From positions 133,819-197,818 of the forward strand of contig VTPC01091249.1 of the NCBI GenBank assembly GCA_011009095.1: 64,000 nt of DNA, given 5' to 3'. Shown piece by piece: positions 1 through 11,691 of this stretch (the first letter of the stretch is position 1; each line of letters begins with the position of its first letter). The position numbers and the translations under genes are program-made. Under the pieces are notes generated by a model that did not search any database, was not told the origin of the DNA, and saw nothing but the letters and a program-made list of their open reading frames with translations. Origin of the DNA: Ignelater luminosus (lineage: Eukaryota > Arthropoda > Insecta > Coleoptera > Elateridae).

Positions 1-509
1 GATGCGAACGGCGTCATCCTCATGGATTTTTTAGAAAAAGGAAGAACGATCACTGGACAATACTACAGTGAGTTATTAGACAGCTTCGACAAAAAATTGA
101 AGGAGACACGGCCGCATTTGGCGAAAAAGAAGGTGCTGTTTCCCCACGATAACGCACCAGCACATTCATCCGGAGTTGTCGCCGCCAAACTGCATGAATT
201 GCATTATGAATTGCTGCCGTACCCCCCGTATTCACCCGATCTGGCTCCCTGGGACTTTTTCTTGTTTCCTAACATGAAGAAATGGTTCGCGGGAAAAAAA
301 TTTAGCTCAAACGAGGAAGTCATCGCCGAGATAGAGGCGTATTTTGGAGAGTTCGACAAATCCTATTTTTTGGAGGGGTTAAAAAAATGGCAGGAACGTT
401 GGGAGAAGTGTATATTTCTAAAAGGAGACTATGTTGAAAAATAAAAAAAAATTTTTTGAAAAAAATTGTGTCTTCATTTCTAACACGGGTACTTATTGAA
501 CCGCCCTCG
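1..509 (+). mobile_element. mariner transposon, 3' part (DD34D transposase C-terminal half)
   Basis: The reading frame is open from base 1 through the stop at 442-444, so the element is cut by the window edge rather than starting at the ATG at 22. The encoded 147 residues are the C-terminal catalytic half of a mariner transposase, which cuts and pastes its own DNA. The second and third catalytic aspartates are visible in HDNAPAH and SPDLAPWD and are separated by exactly 34 residues, the mariner DD34D spacing. No stop or frameshift breaks this half, so the copy may be young. The right terminal inverted repeat reads GGGTACTTATTGAACCGCCC and ends at 509 in front of a TA at 510-511, the expected target dinucleotide. 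It resembles the irritans-type mariner end as I remember it. The 5' half is not in the window, so completeness cannot be judged. Confidence 0.9.
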
Positions 510-529
510 TACCTTATCTAAATACTTAC

Positions 530-600
530 CTTTCTTCACATATGGCATTTCTTCGAGCTCGAATTCTTGCCGGTTTAACGATTACATTTTCAAAAAGCAT
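530..600 (-). CDS. Probable alternative first exon (copy B) of an unidentified gene off the left edge
   Basis: Read on the minus strand, an ATG at 600 opens 23 codons ending in IRARRNAICEE, followed by a strong donor (AG|GTAAGT) at 530/529 that leaves phase 2. The same peptide core, IRARRYATCEE, the same splice phase and a related upstream stretch recur at 2696-2775. I do not recognise the protein; the next exon would lie left of the window. The mariner at 1-509 ends only about 20 bases inside the putative intron. The alternative is that both copies belong to an unknown dispersed repeat. The shared frame, phase and donor argue for exons. Confidence 0.45.
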
Positions 601-2695
601 TATAGCCAATCAAAACCAAAAAGGAAAACGTACTTTCTTACGCGACACTACCACAAACTATCGCGTCTTTTCACCACGACGTACGCTTTGACACTAAACT
701 GAGATTCTGAAGTTAGGATAGCGTGGTTCTTTTGGTTCTGCGGGGTCAGAATATTAACTTACTATTAAAATTAATTTATTATTATTATTTTTTAATAATC
801 TAATAATTCATTTTAGTAATCGTATGTACAGGGTGTTCTAGAGAAATGCCGCATAATTTCCCTCAAAACCTGAATCAAAAATTTAAATATAATTTTTGCC
901 AATAATCCATAGTTTTTGAAATGTGGCCAATTAAACTTTCTAAAATTGAGAACGCTACATGATTTATCTTTATTTTGCTAAGGTTATTGCTTATTGGTTG
1001 CAAAGCTGCGCTGTTTTTCATAATAATGGTTTCGTTGTAATAATGGTGCAGTGTTTAAACATATTACGTTTTATCGAAAAAAATAAAACAACAAACAAGT
1101 TTTGATGAATACATTTGGTTGAGAATAAAAGAAGAACGCTAGGAAGTAAACTAATTGTAAGTTTTATACTTTGATGAATAAGCAACTAGAAAAGACGCAT
1201 GGCCGATGGTGGCGGTGCAAACCACAACAATTATGGCTGCGTTAGGACGGAAAACACCGCGGTTCCCGCTTATTTACATGTGATTTTATATTGATTTTTG
1301 GACGTGCTGAAACAAAAAAGCAAGAACAACAGAATAAAATTTAAAACGCGCACGAACGACCCAAAAATCAAATACCAGTTTTCCGCCCATTTATAGAGTT
1401 GGAGTTTCTCCTCGAAAGGCATTTGAAAACAATGATTTTTATTCCCTAATAATAGAATTAAACTATATTTAATCTGTAATTTCCATCACCTTGATTCTCC
1501 CTTTTTTTCATTTTAAAATTACGTAAATCCGAAAATCGGACTGGCTCGGCGCGGGGGAGTAGGAGTCGAGAGGTTCCAAAACCAAACCAGTCCGAAGCCA
1601 AGTAGGGCCCAAACTCAAATACTCAACTTTTTTCAAGGTTAGAAAAATATAATGTAGGAGCCAAATTGGGCCAGTCCGACACTGAATAATCCTTCCTTTT
1701 TTTATCCCTTTTAACAACACGTTTCTTCTTCCTGTTACTTCCTAGATGTTTACTTTATTCGATAAGCACTACATAAAACAGAGCTTTGAACGGTGAAAAA
1801 GAATAATTGTGATTCATTTGTTTCATTTCTTCGTTTTATCATTTTTATCACTTATTCTAAGAATAACAAGAAATAACTTTCAGGTTTGAATTAGTGGTTT
1901 ATTGTTAATATTGTGATTAGTATTAATAAAATGAATTTCATTGTTTCAGATTTGTGATTAGCGGATACTGGACATAATATTCGACACATTTTAAATTATT
2001 ATTTAAAAATACGAAGTGAATACGATCGTTGCTTAACGTCGCTGAAATTCAATAAATTACATTTTTTTACAATAAAAAGAAATAGTTTAATTAATTATAC
2101 TAATCAAAGGGTACACATGACATAATACATATGTAAAATTATTTCCATTAGGTTTGTAAACTTGTACAAATAGGAACATTTCAAAATATTTAATTTTTTG
2201 GGGCTTTGGTCACACGATTATTATACGAGAAAGTGACGATTAAGAGCCTAACCAGAATTTTCATACGAGTCGACAAATATGCTTTAATTTTCTTAACAGT
2301 TCACGGAATTCTGTTTACATCATCTCTTGTGTTACTATTGCCAGCTTAACATTAAATCAACTAATATTTGATTATTCCAAGAACTATATTTCTTAATCAC
2401 CTGCACGTACTATAAGCAAACTTCTTGCATCCATACCGTGGTGGTCATGGTGGGGATGCATTCAGTAGTGAAAAATTCAGATATTTTAAATCAGTGATAA
2501 TAAGGATGAGTTGTAATTTTGAAAAAGCGTAATCAAACGAATAAGGCGAAAGTCGGTGATTTAATTTTACTTGGTAGAACTGTCTAAATGTCATCAAGAA
2601 GTCTTTTGGGAAGATTCTTTGTCAGTAAAAATATTTTAAGATGTACAAAGCACTAACAAACAATTAGTATGTATGTAGATATATTAAATACTCAC
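601..2695. other. Intergenic or intronic stretch, no gene recognised
   Basis: No coding region is supportable here. A transposon-like end (ACAGGGTGTTCTAGAG) occurs near 828 but its partner end was not found. At about 1540-1690 there is a GC-richer repeat containing GGGCCAGTCCGAC, related to a sequence at 59560-59955. Upstream flank of the copy-B exon occupies 601-700. Confidence 0.4.
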
Positions 2696-2775
2696 TCTTC
2701 TTCACACGTGGCATATCTTCGAGCTCGAATTTTGTTCGGTGTGGTGGTAGAGTCTTCACGGTCTTCACTACTCAT
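2696..2775 (-). CDS. Probable alternative first exon (copy A) of the same unidentified gene
   Basis: On the minus strand an ATG at 2775 opens 26 codons: a Ser/Thr/Asp/Glu-rich start (MSSEDREDSTTTPN), then the core KIRARRYATCEE. A GTGAGT donor follows after 2696 and leaves phase 2. About 180 bases covering this exon and its upstream flank align with 517-700, with the peptide core and splice phase kept and the N-terminal residues fully diverged. That is the pattern of a duplicated promoter plus first exon. No function can be assigned. Confidence 0.45.
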
Positions 2776-3888
2776 CGTAAAATCAAAAAAGGAAAACGAA
2801 CTTTTTTCACCAGATGCTACCACAATTACTTATCACGTCTTTCCAGCGCGACGCATTGGCACTAACTAATGGGCGAAAGGGCGTTTCATATAATATCGCG
2901 CTTTAACTATAGGTACTATGTCACATCTGTGAGAATTGAGAAATTCGATCATTAATAATAAGACCAATATATATATATATAGAAGAATTAGTTTACGACT
3001 TCCGAGATAAAAGAAAAAACTATTTCTTTCTTTCAGGAATATTTTGAAGAAATTCCAGGAAGAAGGCAGCAAATAGCAGTGGCGACGGTAGCTTTTCTAA
3101 CACAGGGGGCCCACGGTGGGACCAGAGGTTGCACAACAGGGGCTATTTTTATGACAACTTATTAAAAGTTATAAGAGACAAAATTTTCTCAAACATTTTT
3201 ACCGTTTCTATTAACTCCCACCAGTTTCCGTAAAAGAATCCTGAAGATGAGTTGATATAGAGCGCTTTAATTTTTAAATTTATTCTATTTCTATGCTTTT
3301 TGCTTAGTCAGATTCGATTACATTTGCATTGATATTATTTTTCATGTTTTACAGAAATGCATTTTTTTGGTACAGTTGTCTTGTTGTATACCCAAATACT
3401 GTTCTTCTATATCCAGGACAAAATATAGCAAATAAAGGAAATACCTAAGAGTATTTTGTACTTTTTCATAATATTGTAGAATTATGTTGATATCAACGTT
3501 ATTCAACCTTATTGCCATTCGTCATTGACCTATGTCATGATTAAGAACAAAAGTCAGAGCAATCCCTTTTTTGCAAAAATTCTCAATAGTTCCTTTCCAG
3601 CAGATGTAAATATCAATGTGAAATCTTCGCAAAAAACTACTCAATAGAGTGTTTACAAATTTGGTTTTCAAATACAGGTGTACCTGAATTTTGAGAAATA
3701 GCTTTGGTATTTTCCAATTTTCTGTCAGTTTATGTCGAAGATCATTTGATTGATTGAACTAGATCTTTATCTACAGGAATCATATAATCAGTGACCGTCC
3801 TAGAAATAGTGTAGTGCCGACCATAAGCATTATTAGATGATTTGCTAGTGAAGTGTTGTTAAAATTCAAGTATACAACTCTTTTTAAC

Positions 3889-4208
3889 AACGAACTCCAA
3901 AGGAGTCGTTACTGAATTTGCGAAGTCTGTCTGTCTGTCTGTATGTCCGCATTTTTTGTCAAAATCTGAAATTTTGACTTCAGATTTTGATTCTACATCA
4001 AAAACTAAAGACGACGTGATATCTTCGTTTTTTGATAACTCAAAATGGCGGCCGAAAATTGGAAAATTTTCAAAAATTTTTTTTTCTTTAGAATCGTATT
4101 CTGCATCAAAAAATAAGACAAAGTATACTTTTAGTTTTTCGATATCACATCGGGAACTGGTCAAAATGGCTGCCGAAGTCTGAAAAAAGTAACGAGACGG
4201 AGTTCGTT
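3889..4208. mobile_element. MITE with AACGAACTCC terminal inverted repeats
   Basis: The 320-base unit begins AACGAACTCC and ends GGAGTTCGTT, a perfect 10-base inverted repeat, extended inward by a second inverted block (CGTTACT). It carries a short TCTG tandem run near 3928 and no coding capacity. A diverged copy in reverse orientation lies at 39945-40134. The superfamily is unknown. Confidence 0.7.
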
Positions 4209-4774
4209 GTGGTTATGCTTTGTATTCCCAGATGTTTTTCTCTGCAATTCCTTCTAATGAGGGTAATAACTCAAATAATAATTTGATCTTTGAACAAAAG
4301 AATCACGCTGCGAACCTTAAGAAGCTGAGCCCCAACGTTATATTCTGCATTTGAACGTGTCGAAACGTAATTTATCTAAGGTACTATAACATTATTCTTT
4401 GTTTATATCCTTGCTTGCACAATACATCAGGCCATGCTGATGTAAAAATACAGTTTTGCATTTGTATAATTTTCACCCTCGATGTTTTTATAAAATAAAT
4501 TTGTATGATAACTTCATTTTGTCTTTCTTGTTTCCTTCTTGCAGAATAAGTAGACGAATTCTATTTTACCATCGTAAATCCAAAACACACTGGGTAACTT
4601 TTTGCCAAACCTTTCAATTCAAAAGTGGAGAATCTCAGATTGCAGAAGACTAAAATTCGTTCCTTTACGCCTTCCGCGCTAAGTAATATGCACTCGCCAA
4701 CTTTCGTTTGTTCGTCAGTTCCCTTTTCCCAATTTTAACTCCGCTTTCGCGCAGTAGCATGGTCATGAATGCTA

Positions 4775-4830
4775 CACAGATTAAATAAAGGTCAGATATT
4801 TTACTTCGACAAATTTGTGGATTCTATATT

Positions 4831-4882
<52 letters not shown>

Positions 4883-5076
4883 AAAGCAACTCCCAGAGCT
4901 TGCTATTTTGACATGTACTGCGCAAGCAGCACGGCGTGTTATGCACTTTTCATAAAACGCGCGTAGAAGAGTAGGCATGGTAAACTCCCAGAGCTGCAAA
5001 TGTAAATGTGCAGAGACAAAAAATGGGAACATTGGTGGAATAGGGAATAAAATATCTGACCTTTATTTAATCTGTG
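4775..5076. mobile_element. MITE, hAT-like, copy 1 (CACAGATTAAATAAAGG termini)
   Basis: Terminal inverted repeats of about 30 bases start CACAGATTAAATAAAGGTCA and are nearly perfect. The flanks ATGCTA and GCTGCTA are consistent with a degraded 8-base target duplication. The interior holds a (CT)n microsatellite and the same internal words as the copy at 49807-50305, where an 8-base duplication GTAGCTAC is exact. Eight-base duplications are typical of hAT elements; assignment to hAT is inference. Confidence 0.75.
4832..4882. repeat. (CT)n microsatellite
   Basis: About 25 CT units, with one CTTT interruption near the right end, inside the MITE at 4775-5076. The other copy of this MITE has a shorter CT tract at the same place, so the tract came with the element and has changed in length. 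Apparent ORFs through it are artefacts. Confidence 0.95.
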
Positions 5077-6468
5077 GCTGCTACAACAACGGTTGCCATG
5101 TTTTCCAGCAAAAATAAATGTTACTATTTTCGCCAGCGGTTACCCAGCGGTAGGTGGGGTGTTTTGTTGATCATAATAAAATCGAGACGATCTTGTAAAC
5201 ATAACCTATAAAGCATCAGGGATTTATTTATTGTTGAAATTTTTTTACTATGCCATCCATTACCAGCTCGATTTTATCTGAATGTTACCGTTCAATTAAA
5301 TACAACCGCTGTGACTCAGAGCCTAATAAACACTTACAGTAGAAGTTTCAGGATAAAATTCCGCTTGCGAACAGAGCTATATAGCCTTCTAAACAGTTTA
5401 TTTCTGCAAAATGGTTTTCAAAAACCATTGATCAGTTTTAATAATTTATATCTGAAATGAAACCTGTAACAACTAGAATAATTTTTTCCGTTTTTGAAAT
5501 TTGGTCATTTAGGGCTCCCATCCCACTGTTTACGCCCTAAATGGTCGAATTTCAGAAAACCAACTAACGTCACTCATTATATATACATTTTTGTTGATTT
5601 CGGGGCGTGCATTTACAGATAGAATCGCGCTTTTTCAATATTTGGAAGCGGTTCAAGCAAAGTATCCTAAACGGCTCTTTCTAAATAGCATACACAAGTC
5701 TGGTGGTAAAATGCTGTAAATCTGTCATCCACTATGTGGCGGACAGGAGCACACGCCTGGGATACCGCCGTTTGTTGGGTCTGAAGACCAACCAAATCTA
5801 AGCAGTACCAAGTTCTGCTGAGATAGGTAACGAGAAAAACAACTCAAGGCGTGAGCTCCAAAATTTCAGGCAAATATCTCCAGGATCGAGTTTTTTCATA
5901 ACAAGAAAACAAAATAACATAATTTTTGTCTTTTGGGGATTTGGCTTAATTCTTCATCTTTGGGATCACATCGGTGTGATTTCGTCATCAGAAGACTATC
6001 CATAAATAGATTTACCACCGATTTTAATCAAATGAAATAAAGTACAAGAAAACTGTAATGTCGAAAAACGCATTGAGGAATTTTATTACTTTGGGTTCAC
6101 CGATTACGTCACAAAACAGTGCTTGTGTCCAGGAGCAGCTAACACGAAGACGTCATGTTAATGGAAAAGATCCTTATTAGTTTACATGCAAACAATTGTC
6201 ACACGTCAACCAATCAGTAACTTTCTAATTGGACACAAAAAATAGGAGTGAAAGGATAGACTCTTAGGGGACGTTTGCTTGCGACGCATAGACCTTAGTA
6301 AGCAAGGCAATTATGTAAAACGTAATAATTATAACGTTATATCCTATATTATAAATAATAAAATATCATTTTAAAAATAAAGTAAATTATTATCTTAATG
6401 AAATAAACATATTTGCAAAGTAAGATATATTATGTACTCTTATCTTGAATTTTAGGTTAGCTTGCATA
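5077..6468. other. Intergenic, no gene recognised
   Basis: No open reading frame with recognisable protein similarity. A short palindrome around 5510-5570 (TTTAGGG / CCCTAAA) is visible. The GC-richer stretch near 5735-5870 and the following A/T-rich part resemble degraded repeat sequence but I could not place them in a family. Confidence 0.35.
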
Positions 6469-6470
6469 TA

Positions 6471-6912
6471 CACTGACCGCCAAAAAGTTCGTACCAAATG
6501 GGAAAAGATTTGAATTGTAATTTCTTTGAAAGACTTTCTATACTATTTGTGCATGTCCAAAAATCAAAAATAAACTACTTCAATCTTCCAAACCGTTTCT
6601 TGTTTGACCGAGAATGGCGTCTTTTGAAATGTCAATGAGTTTGTTAAAAAAAAACTATTACTTCTTTTATACCAGGTATCTCATCTAATGATAATCGTTC
6701 ACATTGTGTTAAGATTTCATCAGAAACATAGACGATTTTCAGTTATGATCATTTCAAAAGACGCTATTTTCTACCAAACAAAAATAGCTTAGTAGATCTT
6801 AAATAGCTTGTTTTTGGTTTTAGGACATGCACAAATTATTGACGCAGAAAGATTTTCAAAAAATAAAAAGCAAATTTTTTTTCATTTGATACGAACTTTT
6901 TGGCGGTTACTG
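6471..6912. mobile_element. Non-autonomous Tc1/mariner-type element
   Basis: Left end CACTGACCGCCAAAAAGTTC and right end CGAACTTTTTGGCGGTTACTG form inverted repeats of about 30 bases with few mismatches. TA dinucleotides flank both ends (6469-6470 and 6913-6914), the Tc1/mariner target duplication. The 442-base interior has a second, longer inverted similarity (motifs with GACGCTATTTT / AATGGCGTCTTTTG) and no transposase frame, so it depends on an enzyme made elsewhere. Confidence 0.8.
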
Positions 6913-7261
6913 TATGTTAGCCCACGTGACGCCATCGAATCAGCTGTGGTGGGTAAACCAACGCTTTTATCGTACACGTTTATCCAAGTGAATTTGAAAA
7001 ATAATAAAACAAGTTGAAGAGTCATCAACACTATTTTTTAATAAATTAATAACAAAACTATTTTTGTATGTTTATTTGCTTTTGAATAAACTGTTTGTTA
7101 TAGTTTTTTTCGTTTGAGAACCACTGATCTACAGCGCCAGGAAATCTTATTTAAATGTTAAAAAACTACGCAGTAGTTAAGTACTGTGAACGGCTGTGTA
7201 GCCACTACCAATACTCCAATGACGTTTTAGGAAATGTGAATTACAATTGGTTAACAATTGA

Positions 7262-7288
7262 CAATAATAATAATAATAATAATAATAA
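7262..7288. repeat. (AAT)n microsatellite
   Basis: About nine AAT units, roughly 180 bases upstream of the hook start codon. Confidence 0.9.
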
Positions 7289-7471
7289 AAAGTTGTCAAT
7301 TTGTCATTTACATTTTCTGTCAAATTACCTAAGATTTATTAATCTATTGTAGTATTAACCAACACTGACAGACTACTTAGAATATATATACAGATGTCTT
7401 GATAATTATATAAGTTTAGGTGTGTAACATCTAATTAGTCAAAAATATCAGTAATAGTACAAACTACAAAT

Positions 7472-9424
7472 ATGGATCCATCAGAAGAAGTGAGTCGAAG
7501 CCTTGTAAAGTGGTTACAAGCATTGGTTACTAAAGGAACCAAAACATTATCAGAAATTAGTGACGGTGTGGCAATGTGTCAAGTTCTGGTGCAAATAGCT
7601 CCTGAGCATTTTGGTAAATTGGAACCGAAAATAAAAACAGAAGGTTCAAATTGGAGACTGAAAGTCAGTAATTTAAAGAAAATAGTTGAGAGCGTTATTG
7701 AATACTATCAAGATGTTTTAAATTTAAGTGTATTGGATGTAGGAAAACCCGATGTTCTTAAAATTGGGGAAACAAGTAGCCTAATACAACTTGGAAAACT
7801 GTTACGATTAATATTAGGTTGGTATAGCTGTTAAAAGGTTTGTCTATGTTGTTGATTATAAATTTCTGTCTATGTAGGTTGTGCAGTTCATTGTGAAAGA
7901 AAACAAGAGTATATTACACAAATTTTGGCTTTAGAGGAATCCGTACAACAAAGCATAATGGATGCTATTCAACAACTAGAAGAAGTTACAGGAAACACTG
8001 GACGTTCTGGATTAAGTTTAGGGAGTTTAGATAGTGATGGACGTATTTTCAGACTAATGCAAGATTTAGAAACAGCCAATGATTCTAAAGAAAAATTAGC
8101 ACAGGAATGTCACAATTTACAAGTTCAAGTTCAATGTTTAATTGAGGAAAAACAGGCATTACTTACTGATAATCAGCTTTTAACTAGTCAAGTTAGGGAA
8201 CGTGAAACTACTGAAAACATTCGAAGTCCAGATAACCGTAGACAAATTGAACGATTACGAGAAGATTTATTTAAATTGGAAACTAGTCGTGATGACTATC
8301 GGGCTAAAACAATGGAACAAGATAAACAAATTTTACTGCTTCAAGAAAAACTTTCGGAATTACAAATAGCAGCTGATGCAGCAGCTCGTTTAAAAGATGA
8401 AGTTGATGCACTGTCTGAATCTGCTGAAAAAGTCCAAGTACTTGAACACACGGTAGCATCATATAAAAAGAAATTAGAAGCTTTTGGTGATATAAAGAAG
8501 CAACTGAAGCTCTTGGAAGATAAAAATGTTGAATATTATCAACAGAATTTAAAATACGAAGAGGAACTTAAAAACAGTTCTATCTGGAAAAGTCAGTGTG
8601 AAGTATACAAAAAACAAGCTGCTGATTTACAACAAAAATTAGATGAGGAAATTCAGAGAGCAGATAGAGTTTCATTTCAAATAAAAAATTTAGAATCTAA
8701 ATTTTCAGCAGCTGTTAGTGAAAAAGAACGACTGGTTCAAGAGAGGGATGTCTTGCGTGAAGAAAATGAAGAATTAAAATTAGGTAAAGAGATTAATAAA
8801 AACAATGATGGTGCAGATGTTGCTCGTGAATTAGCCCCAACTGAGATGAAAGAACGTTTACGATTTTTAGAAAGAGAAAATCGAACATTAAGGACTGCAG
8901 GTCAAGATGTTACAGCTAAACAAGCGCTTCTCGATGATGCTTTAAATCGAATTGAGAAACTAACGGAACAGAACAGAAATATCAATCAAAAGGTTTTAGA
9001 ACTTGAAACGCAACTACAAGAACAGCAAAGATTGCAACGTGATGATAACGCAGTTCATTTTGAGAATACAATAAAAGAATATAAACAAAAAGTAGTTACC
9101 CTTCAAGAAGCATTAGCAAGCAAAGAAAGTGAACTACAAGCTAGTCAAGCTAAATATGCAAGAAATGTAGAAAAAGCTAGAGAAGTTGCACAAAATTTAG
9201 ATTGCAAGTCAGGTGGTGGAATCGAATCTTTACGGCAAAGTAACATGAAAGAATTAGAGGATAAGATGTTAGCCGTTGCCTTCTATCGTTTGAGTCAAAC
9301 TCGTCATCGAGAAGCTGTTGATGAACGTGTAGCCATGTTAAGTGCTGGTCAAGGTCAATCATTTCTTGCCCGTCAAAGACAACCAACACCAAGAAAACCA
9401 GTACAGCCTTTTAAATCTAAATGA
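7472..9424 (+). CDS. hook: Hook protein (microtubule/dynein-endosome adaptor)
   Basis: Two exons, join(7472..7817, 7878..9424), give 630 aa; the 60-base intron splits a Gly codon in phase 1. Residues 1-160 form the N-terminal Hook domain, a calponin-homology-like fold that binds dynein light intermediate chain (start MDPSEEVSRSLVKWLQ, then LLRLILGCAVHCERKQEYI across the junction). The rest, about 165-600, is almost continuous Glu/Lys/Gln-rich coiled coil for dimerisation, ending in a basic Pro-containing tail. Hook proteins join FTS and FHIP to tether early and late endosomes to dynein. Length fits the family (about 680 in fly). The start follows stops in frame and is the family start. It heads a plus-strand cluster with WRNexo and FERRY3. 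An AATAAA lies near 9596. No defects are seen. Confidence 0.96.
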
Positions 9425-9778
9425 CTATTTATATTTTTACACTTTAGGTAACACAGTATTCTTTACTGACATAAATATTGTAGTCTGTACATAAATGTGC
9501 AATTGCTTTAAAGAAAATACATTTATAAATCATGGAAATTTTTTACATTCATGTACAGTAAATTGTTTGCTTATAATTTAATGTAAATTTTATTAAATAA
9601 ATTCTAATGTAAATGTAATATATGATTGCTAATAATTATTAAATCATTTCAATACCATTTTTTATGTTTTAAAATATCACGATTGCACCAAACGCAAGTG
9701 TTCATAGTTCATAATCATAGTTTAAAACTGAGAAGATATTTTTTTAGAAGTCTTAGTGAAATTGAAAACAACCCATAA

Positions 9779-9918
9779 GGTTTGTTCCAACATAACAACT
9801 AGTTGCAAACTATCCCTGACTGTCACGAGTTTGCTTAGAGGAAATTTTGTCTGAAAAAATTTCCTCTATGCAAACTCGTAACAGTCAGGGATAGTTTGAG
9901 ATTTATGTTGAAACAAGC
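9779..9918. repeat. Short hairpin MITE-like inverted repeat
   Basis: Arms containing CAAACTATCCCTGACTGT and ACAGTCAGGGATAGTTTG flank an AAATTT-rich loop; outer ends (GTTTGTTCCAACATAA against TTATGTTGAAACAAGC) are also inverted. Nearly the whole 140 bases can fold back. It lies between hook and the exonuclease gene and is probably a small DNA transposon derivative. Confidence 0.7.
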
Positions 9919-10675
9919 TTATATACATTCAATGTTTTATAACCTTGGCAGGTCATGACTATTTCCTAAACTTTCATCTAGGAAAATGGTTTTCTATATC
10001 CTTGCATGGACTTTATAATGAGGTCTTGTCATCGACAAATAATCCAAATGCCTTATTTCCCAGAATATTATGCACTCATGCACAAATGGAATTGGTGTTT
10101 GATGGGGTAGCTTCTTTAAAGTCTGAATGTTCCTACTGGAAGTAGAATCCTGACCACTTTTGGTTCTTAGGTTGGGAGTTTGTTTCTGTTATGTTAGGTA
10201 AATTATTTTTTTTAAGCTGTGGAAAACTAATCTTCCATAGAAGAACCTAAGAGAATAAAACTTTAATTATTCTTAGTAAATAAATAAAGACTTTGTAACA
10301 TTAATCCAAGTTTGGGGATGGAAAACTAAATTTTTACATAATTCTGTTGACTTAACTAGAATATCTAACTTTGTATATTTCAAAGAAGAATAAAATTATA
10401 ATTTTAAGAGTTGTATACAGTTGTAGAATAGAATGCTTTAAAAATGAATTATTTGCCAGCAAATTATAGTTGTGAAGGAAATAGTCTCAAAAGATATAGT
10501 GCGCTTACATCATCCTAGATTTAAAAAGACCGCCATTATAGTTTTTTCTATTTTTTTAAAGTTTGTTATAATAATGGTGACCAACATTCAGAAAAAGTAA
10601 CCGGCTGATTTGAAATCTGTAACGGTCATTCATTTTATGTATTAGGTTCTGTTTTGAAGTTTGTTTCTGGGAAAT
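9919..10675. other. Intergenic between hook and WRN-type exonuclease
   Basis: No conserved coding sequence recognised; presumably hook 3' flank and the promoter and 5' UTR of the exonuclease gene. Confidence 0.35.
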
Positions 10676-11691
10676 ATGCAGTTCACGGAAGATAAATCAA
10701 GATCAAGAATGACATTACGATCCGCTGTACCTAAGACTGAGGTAAATGGTCGTACATAAACATATAATTATACTTGATTTTAAAATGTTTTTCCAGCAAA
10801 AACCCGAACGTAAACAGCCAGTACAGGAATTACCTTACATAAAATATTTTGGCAATATATATTATTTTACAGATAGTATTGATTGTGCTATATATTGTGA
10901 TAAAATACTGTAAGTACTTTATACTTACGATACATAAGGTAACTTATTAGTTATGGTTATTGTATAAATTTGTAGAAGTCAAGTTGATAAGACACCAGGT
11001 AATACGATAATTGGATTTGATATGGAGTGGCCTTTTAATTTTCAGACAGGTTCTGGTAAAACTGCTTTAATTCAACTAAGTTCTACTATTTATGATTGCT
11101 ACTTATTTCATGTAACTGAGTTTAAGAAACTACCAAAGGCTTTAACAGAGTTGTTATCGCATTCAAATGTCCGATTAGTTGGGGTAAACATAAAAAAGTA
11201 ATGATTTAAATGAATGTGCCAAATCAATTGTTATATATCACATTGACTTTCCAGTGATATTCACAAACTAAGTAGAGATTTCCCAGGCATAAACAGTACT
11301 GCAATGTTGAACAATTGCATTGACTTAAGAACTCAAGCTAATATTACATTAAATTGTAAACAAAACTGGAGTATGGCAAAATTAGTTAATCATTTTGTAA
11401 GTTTATATTACTGGTAGGAATACAGTTGCGAATTAATAATAAAAACTGTTGTAGCTAAGGATGCAAATAAATAAAGATAAACGTGTGAGAAATAGTAAGT
11501 GGAATGTTGTACCATTAAATAATGCACAAAAATTATATGCTGCAATTGATGCATATGTAAGATTTCAGTAGCTAACATTGATAATGAAAGTTTCTAATTT
11601 TTCATTGTATTTGCATTTTTAGGCTTCATTAAAACTATATTGGCACTTGATGGATTTACAAAAAGAAAATGCTTTATTTACTGTTACATGA
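10676..11691 (+). CDS. WRNexo: WRN-type 3'-5' exonuclease (DnaQ-like DEDDy)
   Basis: Six small exons, join(10676..10741, 10797..10909, 10976..11197, 11255..11396, 11455..11556, 11623..11691), all with GT-AG introns of 55-66 bases and continuous phase, give 237 aa. The protein is a DEDDy exonuclease: motif I GFDMEW (about residue 72-77, D and E), motif II GVNIKNDIHKL (D), and motif III LYAAIDAYASLKLY (Y and D). It removes nucleotides from DNA 3' ends, the activity fused to a RecQ helicase in vertebrate WRN but encoded separately in insects. No helicase sequence is present here. The fly protein is longer (about 350 aa), the difference being a shorter N-terminus; an unseen upstream exon cannot be excluded. 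The next gene begins 249 bases after its stop. Confidence 0.9.

Noticed and set aside
3920-3945. Possible CRISPR-like or satellite array from the TCTG run
   Set aside because: It is a short tetranucleotide tandem run without spacers, in a eukaryotic MITE.
3859-4183. Overlapping Lys/Ser-rich frames on both strands
   Set aside because: Both lie wholly within the AACGAACTCC MITE and show no protein-family features.
4769-5032. Ser/Leu and Arg/Glu repeat peptides on opposite strands
   Set aside because: They translate the (CT)n microsatellite inside a MITE.
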